From: Mangrovicoccus sp. HB161399
GTDB taxonomy: Bacteria; Pseudomonadota; Alphaproteobacteria; Rhodobacterales; Rhodobacteraceae
DNA length: 64,000 nt
Assembly (NCBI RefSeq): GCF_013184745.1
Contig: NZ_JAATVU010000001.1
Coordinates: forward strand, 221,759 to 285,758
Direction: 5' to 3'
Made by a program: the position numbers and the translations under genes. Position 1 is the first letter of the stretch, and every line of letters starts with the position of its first letter. Below are positions 56,192-63,261 of this stretch, one piece after another. The notes under the pieces were generated by a model. The model worked only from the letters and a program-made list of their open reading frames with translations. It was not told the DNA's origin and ran no database searches.

Positions 56192-56263
56192 CCGCAAACG
56201 CAGCGCAAGCGCGATTTTCCCCGGAAAACGGGGCAGATCGCGCTTGAAACGCTGCGTTTGCGG
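56192..56263 (+). terminator. Large three-tier hairpin between fpr and infC
   Basis: Three nested stems stack in a 72-nt fold: CCGCAAACGCAGCG (56192-56205) with CGCTGCGTTTGCGG (56250-56263), AAGCGCGAT (56207-56215) with ATCGCGCTT (56237-56245), and CCCCG (56219-56223) with CGGGG (56229-56233) around a GAAAA loop. Only small asymmetric bulges interrupt it. It could end the cys transcript or form part of the infC leader, 47 bases before its start. Confidence 0.75.
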
Positions 56264-56310
56264 CTCTATCTTTACGCACCAATCCCGATCACTATCGAAG
56301 GAACGCTGAC

Positions 56311-56856
56311 ATAGCTCGCAGACCCCATAACGCGCCCCCGACGCGTGACACCGGCCCCCGCATCAATGGACGGATCCGGGCGCCTGAAATCCGGCTTATC
56401 GGTGCTGACGGCGAAAACGTCGGCGTCTGCACGCCCTCGCGCGGCATGGAACTTGCCGAGCGCGCAGGGCTGGACCTGGTGGAGATATCGCCCAACGCGG
56501 TGCCCCCGGTCTGCAAGATCATGGATTTCGGCAAATACAAGTACGAGACCCAGAAGCGGGAAAGCGAGGCCCGCAAGAAGCAGAAGATCATCGAAGTCAA
56601 GGAAGTGAAGTTCCGTCCGGGAACCGACACCCATGACTACGAAGTGAAGATGAAGAACGTCTTCAAGTTCCTGGAAAAGGGCGACAAGGTGAAGATCACC
56701 CTGCGTTTCCGCGGCCGCGAGATGGCCCATCAGAACCTGGGCCGCGAACTTCTCGAACGCGTCGCCGAGGACGTGAAGGAAATCGGCAAGGTCGAGAACA
56801 TGCCGAAGATGGAAGGCCGCCAGATGGTCATGATGATCGGTCCTTCCGCGAAGTGA
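56311..56856 (+). CDS. infC: Translation initiation factor IF-3 with a non-canonical ATA start
   Basis: 181 residues. IF-3 keeps ribosomal subunits apart and checks start-codon choice. The N-domain ([26 protein letters not shown], residues 15-40), the linker ([18 protein letters not shown]) and the C-domain ([16 protein letters not shown]) are complete only if translation begins well before the first ATG (56446). In that frame no ATG, GTG or TTG exists upstream, but ATA at 56311 follows AAGGA with 8 nt spacing. IF-3 genes typically use rare starts (AUU in E. coli) for self-repression, so ATA is the best call. A Rho-independent terminator follows. Confidence 0.93.
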   Translation: MARRPHNAPPTRDTGPRINGRIRAPEIRLIGADGENVGVCTPSRGMELAERAGLDLVEISPNAVPPVCKIMDFGKYKYETQKRESEARKKQKIIEVKEVKFRPGTDTHDYEVKMKNVFKFLEKGDKVKITLRFRGREMAHQNLGRELLERVAEDVKEIGKVENMPKMEGRQMVMMIGPSAK

Positions 56857-56880
56857 CCGCGGACCGGAACCGGAGGCAGA

Positions 56881-56906
56881 GGGGCGCTAGGCGCCCCTTT
56901 TTCTTT
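56881..56906 (+). terminator. Rho-independent terminator of infC
   Basis: GGGGCGC (56881-56887) pairs with GCGCCCC (56891-56897) around TAG, followed by TTTTTCTTT. Just 24 bp past the stop codon. Confidence 0.92.
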
Positions 56907-57089
56907 GCCCGGTGCCTGTCCATTCCGCAGCGCGGCACCGCCTGAGACGGCAGAATCGACGGAGTTCCGCGCAATCCGGGCAAGTCATGGCAAGTTCACT
57001 TTTACCTGAGGCAGCCGACACCTATCTATGGAGGAGTCCGGACCCGGTCTAGGCAGGGGAACCGGCCGGAACGACAGGCGGAGACTCAC

Positions 57090-57158
57090 TTGCAACGTAT
57101 CGCATTCTTTCTGCTCCTGGCGCTGATCGTCTACGTGGCTTTCGGGGGGGCTGGCTGA
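57090..57158 (+). CDS. 22-residue hydrophobic leader peptide coupled to xpaC
   Basis: A TTG at 57090 follows GGAG with 6 nt spacing and opens 22 codons (MQRIAFFLLLALIVYVAFGG plus Ala-Gly), ending in TGA that overlaps the next ATG (ATGA). The product would be a single membrane helix with a basic start. The good ribosome site and the stop-start overlap argue for translation and coupling, but such a short frame could be chance. It may be a regulatory leader or a small membrane subunit of the operon. Confidence 0.5.
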   Translation: MQRIAFFLLLALIVYVAFGGAG

Positions 57159-58048
57159 TGGCGCGGCGCTATGCTGGCAGCTATAGCCCGGACCCGGCCG
57201 CGGAGGCAGCGCCAAGAGCCCATCCCTGGCAGGGCAAGGTGCCGACGCGCATGGGCGCGCGGGTGAACATCCTGTTCGCCCTGCCCTTCCTCTTCGTGAT
57301 CCCGGCCTTCTTCTCGCCGCCCCTGGAAATGGCCGCCGATCTGGCCGCCTTCGGGGCGATGATGCTCGCGGCCTGGCTGACCCGCGAGGGCATCCGCGCC
57401 GAGGCCGCCTATGACGCGCGCACCGTCGCGCGGCGCCCGGCCATCCCGCGCAAGCTGTTCGGCTCGGCGGCGATGGGGATCGGGCTCGGCATCGCCGCCG
57501 CCCCGGGCGGCGGCCCGTTGGTCGGCGGGCTGCTCGGCGCGATCGGCGCGGGGCTGCACCTGATGGCCTTCGGTCCAGACCCGATGAAGAGCAAGGGCAT
57601 CGCCACCGACGATTTCCAGTCCGGACGCGTCGCCCGCGCGGTCGACAGCGCCGAGGCCGAACTGGCCGCGATGCATCGCGCGCTCGACCCGCTGAAGGAC
57701 CGCGAGCTGGAGCTGGTCGTCGCCCGCTTCCAGGCCACCGCCCGCGAGATGTTCCGCACCGTCGAGCAGGATCCGCGCGACCTGACCGCCGCGCGCAAGT
57801 ACCTGGGCGTCTACCTGTCCGGCGCCCGCGAGGCGTCCGAGAAATACGCCGCCTACTATGCCCGCAGCCGCGAACCGGCCGCGCGCAGGGACTTCATGGC
57901 GCTGCTCGACGACCTCGACCGGAATTTTTCGAAAAAGACGGAAACCTTGCTTCTGGACGACCGTTCCCAGCTTGACATCGAGATGGAAGTGCTGAGAGAG
58001 CGGCTGTCGCGGGAGCCTCATCTGAGCTCGCCGAGGACAGACGAATGA
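57158..58048 (+). CDS. XpaC-family protein (5-bromo-4-chloroindolyl phosphate hydrolysis family)
   Basis: 296 residues. Two membrane helices at about 37-52 and 58-72 are followed by a third hydrophobic Gly/Ala-rich stretch (about 105-140) and a helical, charged C-terminal domain. XpaC proteins nearly always pair with TelA, and here the TelA start overlaps its stop by 4 bp. The name comes from an indicator phosphate assay; the true role is unknown. It opens, after a 22-codon leader, the five-gene TelA operon. Confidence 0.87.
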   Translation: MARRYAGSYSPDPAAEAAPRAHPWQGKVPTRMGARVNILFALPFLFVIPAFFSPPLEMAADLAAFGAMMLAAWLTREGIRAEAAYDARTVARRPAIPRKLFGSAAMGIGLGIAAAPGGGPLVGGLLGAIGAGLHLMAFGPDPMKSKGIATDDFQSGRVARAVDSAEAELAAMHRALDPLKDRELELVVARFQATAREMFRTVEQDPRDLTAARKYLGVYLSGAREASEKYAAYYARSREPAARRDFMALLDDLDRNFSKKTETLLLDDRSQLDIEMEVLRERLSREPHLSSPRTDE

Positions 58049-59178
58049 CCGACACCAAGCTCCAGTCCGACATCGCCGATCTGGCCGCGACCGCGCTGCC
58101 GGAACCGGCGGAGCCGCCTGCGCTGCAGCCCGGGAAACAGGCCGAGATCGAGCGCCGCATGGCCGAGATCCGCATCGGCGACACCGGCACGATCATCGGC
58201 TTCGGCTCGGCCGCGCAGGCCGAGTTGCAGACGATCAGCCAGGCGATGCTGGCCGATGTGCGCAACAAGGATCTGGGCCCGGCAGGCGACAGCCTGCGCG
58301 ACATGGTGGCGACGATCCGCGGCTTCTCGACCGAGGAGCTGGACCCCGGCCGCAAGCGCAGCTGGTGGGAGAAGCTGACCGGCAAGCGCGGCGACGTCGC
58401 GAAGTTCATGTCGCAATACGAGGACGTGCAGGCCCAGATCGACGAGATCACCGGCAGCCTCGAAAAGCACGAGCACACGCTCCTGAAGGACATCAAGGGG
58501 CTCGACCTGCTCTACGGCAAGACGCTGGCCTTCTATGACGAGCTGGCGCTCTACATCGCTGCGGGCGAGATGCGGCTGGCCTCGATCGACGCCAACGACA
58601 TTCCCGCCAAGGAAGCCGAGGTGCAGGCCGCGCCCGAGGGCGACCAGGTCATGACCGCGCAGGAGCTGCGCGACCTGCGCGCCGCGCGCGACGACCTGGA
58701 ACGCCGGGTGCACGACCTGAAGCTCACCCGCCAGGTCACCATGCAGTCCCTGCCCTCGATCAGATTGGTGCAGGAAAACGACAAGGCGCTGATCACCAAG
58801 ATCAACTCGACGCTCGTCAACACCGTGCCGCTGTGGGAGACGCAGCTGGCCCAGGCGCTGACCATCCAGCGCTCGGCCGCCGCCGCGAATGCGGTGAAGG
58901 AGGCCAGCGACCTGACCAACGAGCTTCTGACCTCGAATGCCGCCAACCTGCGCCAGGCCAATGCCCAGGTGCGCGAGCAGACCGAGCGCGGCGTCTACGA
59001 CATCGAGGCGATCAAGACCGCCAATGCCGAGCTGATCGCGACGATCGAGGACAGCCTGCGCATCGCCGACGAGGGCAAGGAACGGCGCGCGGCCGCGGAA
59101 AGGGACCTGCTCCAGATGGAAGCCGAGCTGCGCGACACGCTGGCCTCGGCCAAGTCGCGCGGAACCTCCGGGGCCTGA
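58045..59178 (+). CDS. telA: TelA-family toxic-anion resistance protein
   Basis: 377 residues, almost wholly helical and coiled-coil (KEASDLTNELLTSNAANLRQANAQVREQTERGVYDIEAIKTANAELIATIEDSLRIADEGKERRAAAERDLLQMEAEL at the end). TelA proteins (with KlaA/YceH) are linked to tellurite resistance and envelope stress, but biochemistry is lacking. No membrane helix is visible; it probably attaches to XpaC at the membrane. The DUF2927 lipoprotein gene follows after 6 bp. Confidence 0.92.
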   Translation: MTDTKLQSDIADLAATALPEPAEPPALQPGKQAEIERRMAEIRIGDTGTIIGFGSAAQAELQTISQAMLADVRNKDLGPAGDSLRDMVATIRGFSTEELDPGRKRSWWEKLTGKRGDVAKFMSQYEDVQAQIDEITGSLEKHEHTLLKDIKGLDLLYGKTLAFYDELALYIAAGEMRLASIDANDIPAKEAEVQAAPEGDQVMTAQELRDLRAARDDLERRVHDLKLTRQVTMQSLPSIRLVQENDKALITKINSTLVNTVPLWETQLAQALTIQRSAAAANAVKEASDLTNELLTSNAANLRQANAQVREQTERGVYDIEAIKTANAELIATIEDSLRIADEGKERRAAAERDLLQMEAELRDTLASAKSRGTSGA

Positions 59179-59184
59179 CGCAAC

Positions 59185-60246
59185 ATGGGGAACACGGGGC
59201 GGAAAACCGGCGGCTGGGCAACGGCCGCGATGCTTCTGGTGCTGGCGGGGTGCTTCTCCCCCGGATCGGCCCCCGACCCCGCGCCCGAGAAGCCGCGGCT
59301 GGTGCAGAGCTCGCCGCGGCCGCAGCCCAACCCGGTTCCCGAGGAAAGCCCGATCCGCGACATGCCGGTCGCGTCCAGCGACGAGCTGGTGCGCCGCTAC
59401 GGGCTGCTCGAATCCCGGCTGATCTCGGCCGGACGGCTGCGCGAGGATACCGGCGGGCTGGACGGCATCGACGCCGACCGGCTGGCCACCAATTTCATCC
59501 GCATCGCGCTGCATGACGAATACACCCCCGTCGAGGGCGGCACCTTCATCGCGCAGGAAAGCGCCAGCCGCCTGCGCCGCTGGGACGCGCCCGTCGAGGT
59601 CTCGATGACCTTCGGCGACTCCGTCCCCCCCGGCCAGCGCGACGCCGACCGCGCCGAGGCCGCCGAGGTGGTGCGCATCATCGCCGACTCCAGCGGCCAC
59701 CCGATCCGGATGACCGAGGGCGAGGGCAATTTCAGCGTCTTCGTCGTCAACGAGGACGAGCGGCTGAAGCTGCGCCCGGAGCTGCGACGCCGCGTGCCCG
59801 GCATCTCTGACCCGGTGGTCGAGTCGATGCTCGACATCCTGCCCTCGACCTTCTGCCTGGTGGTGGCCTTCTCGTCCCCCGAAGCGCCCCAGACCTATGT
59901 CCGCGCCGTCGCCATCATCCGCGGCGAGCACCCGCCCCGCCTGCGCCGCGGCTGCTTCCACGAGGAGCTGGCCCAGGGCATGGGGCTGGCCAATGACAGC
60001 CGCGAGGCGCGCCCCTCGATCTTCAACGACGACGAGGAATACACGAGGCTGACCGACCAGGACCGGCTGATGCTGAAGATGCTCTACGACCGGCGCCTGC
60101 ACCCCGGCATGGACGTGGCCGAGGCCTCCGCGCCGGTGCACGAGATCGCCGAGGAGCTCCTGCCGCCGCCGGTCGCCGCCGCCCCGGCCGCGCCGGAGCC
60201 CGCCCCGGTCGAAGTGGCCGCCGCGCCCGCGGTCCAGCAGGAGTGA
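59185..60246 (+). CDS. DUF2927 lipoprotein
   Basis: 353 residues. A signal peptide with lipobox LAGC (Cys23) is followed by a Pro-rich linker (about 25-55) and the DUF2927 domain (DADRLATNFIRIALHDEY ... RGCFHEELAQGMGLANDS). The HEELAQGMG block with its His-Glu resembles the centre of zincin-like peptidases, but only a partial HExxxxxGL pattern is present and the metal site is unproven. The end is a Pro/Ala-rich tail of about 35 residues. Its place between TelA and an SPFH protein suggests an envelope subunit of the same system. Confidence 0.85.
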   Translation: MGNTGRKTGGWATAAMLLVLAGCFSPGSAPDPAPEKPRLVQSSPRPQPNPVPEESPIRDMPVASSDELVRRYGLLESRLISAGRLREDTGGLDGIDADRLATNFIRIALHDEYTPVEGGTFIAQESASRLRRWDAPVEVSMTFGDSVPPGQRDADRAEAAEVVRIIADSSGHPIRMTEGEGNFSVFVVNEDERLKLRPELRRRVPGISDPVVESMLDILPSTFCLVVAFSSPEAPQTYVRAVAIIRGEHPPRLRRGCFHEELAQGMGLANDSREARPSIFNDDEEYTRLTDQDRLMLKMLYDRRLHPGMDVAEASAPVHEIAEELLPPPVAAAPAAPEPAPVEVAAAPAVQQE

Positions 60247-60322
60247 TGCCCCGCCGGGTTGGCCCGCCGCCCGCCCCGTGCCATAACCGTCGCAGCGACG
60301 CCCCCCGAGAAGGACCAAGCGC

Positions 60323-61450
60323 ATGTTTTCGTTCCTGTCCGGCGAGTTCATCGATGTCATCGACTGGGTGGACAGCACCCGCGACACGATGGTCTGGCGG
60401 TTCGAGCGCCACGGCCATGCCATCAAGTACGGCGCAAAGCTGACCGTGCGCGAGGGCCAGACCGCTGTCTTCGTCCACGAGGGCCAGCTGGCCGATGTCT
60501 TCACCCCCGGCCTCTACATGCTGGAGACCAACAACATGCCGGTGCTGACCACGCTGCAGCACTGGGACCACGGGTTCCGCTCGCCCTTCAAGTCCGAGGT
60601 CTATTTCGTCTCGACCGTGCGCTTCAACGGGCTGAAATGGGGCACCAAGAATCCGCTGATGCTGCGCGATCCGGAATTCGGCCCGGTGCGGCTGCGCGCC
60701 TTCGGCACCTATTCGATCCGGGTGAAGGACGCCGCGCGCTTCATGACGGAAATCGTCGGCACCGACGGCGAATTCACCTCCGACGAGATCGCCTTCCAGA
60801 TCCGCAACATCATCGTCCAGGAATTCTCCCGCGTGGCGGCCAGCTCCGGCATCCCGGTGCTCGACATGGCGGCCAACACCGCCGAGTTCGGCAAGCTGAT
60901 GGCCGAGCGCATCTCGCCGACGCTCGAGGGCTACGGGCTGGAGATGCCGGAACTCTACATCGAGAACATCTCGCTGCCGCCGGCGGTCGAGGCCGCGCTC
61001 GACAAGCGCAGCTCGATGGGGATCATCGGCGATCTTGCCGCCTACCAGCATTACTCGGCCGCAGAGGCGATGACCCGCGCCGCCGAGACGCCGAATTCCG
61101 GCATGGGTGCCGGGATCGGCATGGGCATGGGGATGGGAATGGGCCAGCAGATGGCGCAGGGGCCCTGGGGCGCGCGGTCCCAGAGCTACCAGCCGCCGCA
61201 GGCCGCCGTACAGCCGGTGCCGCCGCCGCCCCCGCCGGTGGAGCATGTCTGGCACATCGCAGAGAACGGCCAGACCACCGGGCCCTATTCCAAGGCGCGT
61301 CTCGGCCGGATGGTGACCGAAGGCGGGCTGCGGCGCGACAGCTATGTCTGGACCCAGGGCCAGGACGGCTGGAAGCGCGCCGAAGACGTCACCGAGCTGG
61401 CGCAGCTCTTCACCGTGATGCCGCCGCCCCCGCCGCCGCCCGGCCCCTGA
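60323..61450 (+). CDS. SPFH-domain protein with C-terminal GYF_2 domain
   Basis: 375 residues. The N-terminal two thirds are an SPFH/band-7 domain of the soluble virion-core-like (YdjI) class (VREGQTAVFVHEGQLADVFTPGLYML, residues about 50-75, through LAERISPTLEGYGLEM). Next comes a Gly-Met repeat (MGAGIGMGMGMGMG, about 259-275), a Pro-rich linker, and a GYF_2 domain (HVWHIAENGQTTGPYSKARLG...VWTQGQDGW, about 312-360) that usually binds proline-rich peptides. The protein ends in MPPPPPPPGP, a ligand for its own GYF_2 class. It probably makes membrane-bound oligomers that recruit partners such as the next gene product. Confidence 0.88.
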   Translation: MFSFLSGEFIDVIDWVDSTRDTMVWRFERHGHAIKYGAKLTVREGQTAVFVHEGQLADVFTPGLYMLETNNMPVLTTLQHWDHGFRSPFKSEVYFVSTVRFNGLKWGTKNPLMLRDPEFGPVRLRAFGTYSIRVKDAARFMTEIVGTDGEFTSDEIAFQIRNIIVQEFSRVAASSGIPVLDMAANTAEFGKLMAERISPTLEGYGLEMPELYIENISLPPAVEAALDKRSSMGIIGDLAAYQHYSAAEAMTRAAETPNSGMGAGIGMGMGMGMGQQMAQGPWGARSQSYQPPQAAVQPVPPPPPPVEHVWHIAENGQTTGPYSKARLGRMVTEGGLRRDSYVWTQGQDGWKRAEDVTELAQLFTVMPPPPPPPGP

Positions 61451-61502
61451 TCCGTCCGCCCCGCCGCCGAAGGGGCCCGTTCCGCGAGACCGTCCGCCCG
61501 AG

Positions 61503-62639
61503 ATGACCACGCCTCCCCCGCCCCCCGGCGCGCCGAGCGTCACCGCCACCGCGCCCGAGCACCGCTTCCCCTGCGAGGCCTGTGGCGCCGCCATGCGCTT
61601 CGACCCGCGCTTGGGCGCGCTGGTCTGCGACCATTGCGGCCATGTCGCCGAGGTGGATGACCGCAACGGTCCCTGGGGCGCGCCGAACGCGATCCGCGAG
61701 CTCGATTTCCGCGCCGCCCTCGCCAATCAGCTGGATGCTGCCGACCTGGAGGAGACCCAGGTCTTCCATTGCCGCTCCTGCGGTGCCGAGGTGGAGTTCC
61801 AGCCCGGCGTGCATTCCGGCGAATGCCCGTTCTGCGCCACGCCGATCGTCGGCGACAGCGGCCCCAGCCGCCATATCAAGCCGAAGGGTCTGGTCCCCTT
61901 CGCCGTCAGCGAGGCCGATGCCCGCGAGGCGATGACCCGCTGGCTCGGGCGGCTCTGGTTCGCGCCTTCGGGCCTGCAGCAATACGCCCGCAAGGGCCGC
62001 CGGATGGAAGGGATCTACATCCCCTACTGGACCTTCGACGCCCAGACCCGGTCAAGCTATTCCGGCCAGCGCGGCACGGTGTACTTCCAGAGCCGCCGCC
62101 GCAGCGACGGGAGCGTCGAGCAGGTCGCCAAGGTCCGCTGGAGCCCCGCCCGCGGCCGGGTGGCGCGGTTCTTCGACGACGTGCTTGTGCCGGGCAGCCG
62201 CAGCCTGCCCGCCGAGATGGTCTCCGGCCTGCCGCCCTGGGACCTGTCTCGGCTGGAGCCCTACAAGCCGGAATACCTGGCCGGACTGCGCGCCGAGGCC
62301 TACGGGATCGAGCTGGACGAAGCCTTCCACGCGGCCCGCGCCCATATGGACCAGGTGATCGCGCGGGACGTGCGCTTCGACATCGGCGGCGACCGCCAGC
62401 GCATCCACCGCATCGACACCGAGGTCGCCGCGGTCACCTTCAAGCATGTGCTGCTTCCAGTCTGGGTCGGCGTCTACCGCTACCGCGGCGAGGCCTACCG
62501 GCTGCTGGTCAACGCCCAGTCCGGCCGCGTCCAGGGCGCCCGGCCCTGGTCCGCCTGGAAGATCGCCGCCGCCGTCCTCCTCGGCCTCGCCGCCGCGGCC
62601 GCCATCGGCTATGCGATCGCCCTCAACCAGGGCCTGTAG
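61503..62639 (+). CDS. Double zinc-ribbon membrane protein
   Basis: 378 residues. Two zinc ribbons start the protein: C24-x2-C27...C42-x2-C45 and a second CRSC...CPFC pair near 90-111. A Pro-rich N-terminus (TTPPPPPGAP) precedes them, which a GYF_2 domain could bind. The middle has conserved aromatic blocks (GIYIPYWTFDAQTRSSYSGQRGTVYFQ, LPVWVGVYRYRGEAYRLLVNAQSG), and one membrane helix lies at the C-terminus (about 355-375). Database entries sometimes call such proteins primosomal N'-like, but no helicase motif exists here. It closes the TelA operon. Confidence 0.86.
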   Translation: MTTPPPPPGAPSVTATAPEHRFPCEACGAAMRFDPRLGALVCDHCGHVAEVDDRNGPWGAPNAIRELDFRAALANQLDAADLEETQVFHCRSCGAEVEFQPGVHSGECPFCATPIVGDSGPSRHIKPKGLVPFAVSEADAREAMTRWLGRLWFAPSGLQQYARKGRRMEGIYIPYWTFDAQTRSSYSGQRGTVYFQSRRRSDGSVEQVAKVRWSPARGRVARFFDDVLVPGSRSLPAEMVSGLPPWDLSRLEPYKPEYLAGLRAEAYGIELDEAFHAARAHMDQVIARDVRFDIGGDRQRIHRIDTEVAAVTFKHVLLPVWVGVYRYRGEAYRLLVNAQSGRVQGARPWSAWKIAAAVLLGLAAAAAIGYAIALNQGL

Positions 62640-62665
62640 TCCGGGCACTCGCGTCCGAACGGATC

Positions 62666-62790
62666 GACCTTGCCCCCGGAACCCGGACCGGGGCGATATT
62701 CACTATGCCGCGATCTGGGCGGCCATGTCGATCCTTGCCTGCTACGGTGTCTGGTATCGGATGCTCGAATGGCGGTGACCTTGCCCCCGG
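62666..62790. repeat. Pair of 14-bp direct repeats flanking about 100 bp
   Basis: GACCTTGCCCCCGG occurs at 62666-62679 and again at 62777-62790, each followed by a short GC hairpin (CCCCGG...CCGGGG and CTCCC...GGGAG). They look like ends of a lost or very small mobile element beside the IS3 remnant. Confidence 0.55.
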
Positions 62791-62831
62791 CTCCCGAGCT
62801 GGGAGTTAAGGTACTTCCAGGGAGAGGGACT

Positions 62832-62983
62832 GAATAGCCCCGCGTTTCTTAGACGCCTTCATGTCTCAGTTTCTGCTGCCGCTCGAAGTCGACGGGCGAC
62901 AGCATTCCGTTCCGGGCGTGCTTGCGCTTGGCGTTGTCGAACAATTCGATGCAGTCGAACACATCCCGTCTGGCCTCTGGCCG
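62832..62983 (-). pseudogene. IS3-family transposase, C-terminal remnant
   Basis: On the minus strand a frame from about 62983 to the stop at 62849 reads EARRDVFDCIELFDNAKRKHARNG and MLSPVDFERQQKLRHEGV, the C-terminus of IS3-family OrfB (integrase rve domain end). The adjacent sequence at about 62832-62848 (TGAATAGCCCCGCGTTTC) resembles the right inverted repeat of such elements. The rest of the element is missing, cut off near the IS5 copy that begins at 63014. Confidence 0.8.
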
Positions 62984-63013
62984 GGCCGCGGACCGAGCAT
63001 TGTGGCTCAGCAT

Positions 63014-63247
63014 GGGCTCTGTTGCGCAAATGCGGCTTGGGATTCACGGCGCAAATCCAGCATGATAGCTGGCGGCCATGAGCGGACCGGCGAAGACCAC
63101 GTAAAGACCACGTAAAGACCACCAACAGGCACAGCTACAATCAGGCGCTGAGGCAGCGCGGCTCGCTGACTGTCTGGTTCGATCCCTCCATGCAATGGGA
63201 CGCGGTGCCGTCAGGTCGGCGCGGCCGCCAGCAAGCGTACAGCGAAT
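63014..63247 (+). pseudogene. IS5-family element, copy A (5' remnant)
   Basis: A terminal repeat-like end GGGCTCTGTTGCGCAAAT at 63014-63031 leads into a transposase start at ATG 63078. An 11-bp unit (AAGACCACGTA) is duplicated at 63093-63114, giving TAA after eight codons. Homology resumes (SYNQALRQRGSLTVWFDPSMQWDAVPSGRR) and ends at about 63209-63215, where the copy is broken. The element is dead. Confidence 0.82.
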
Positions 63248-63261
63248 GAGGAGGATCAGGA

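Noticed and set aside
61503..62639. Primosomal protein N' (PriA) for the zinc-ribbon protein
   Set aside because: Length 378 and absence of any helicase motif exclude PriA; only the cysteine pairs are similar.
62859..63125. Small open frames around the IS remnants as genes
   Set aside because: They lie in other frames across IS3 and IS5 fragments and have no homology of their own.
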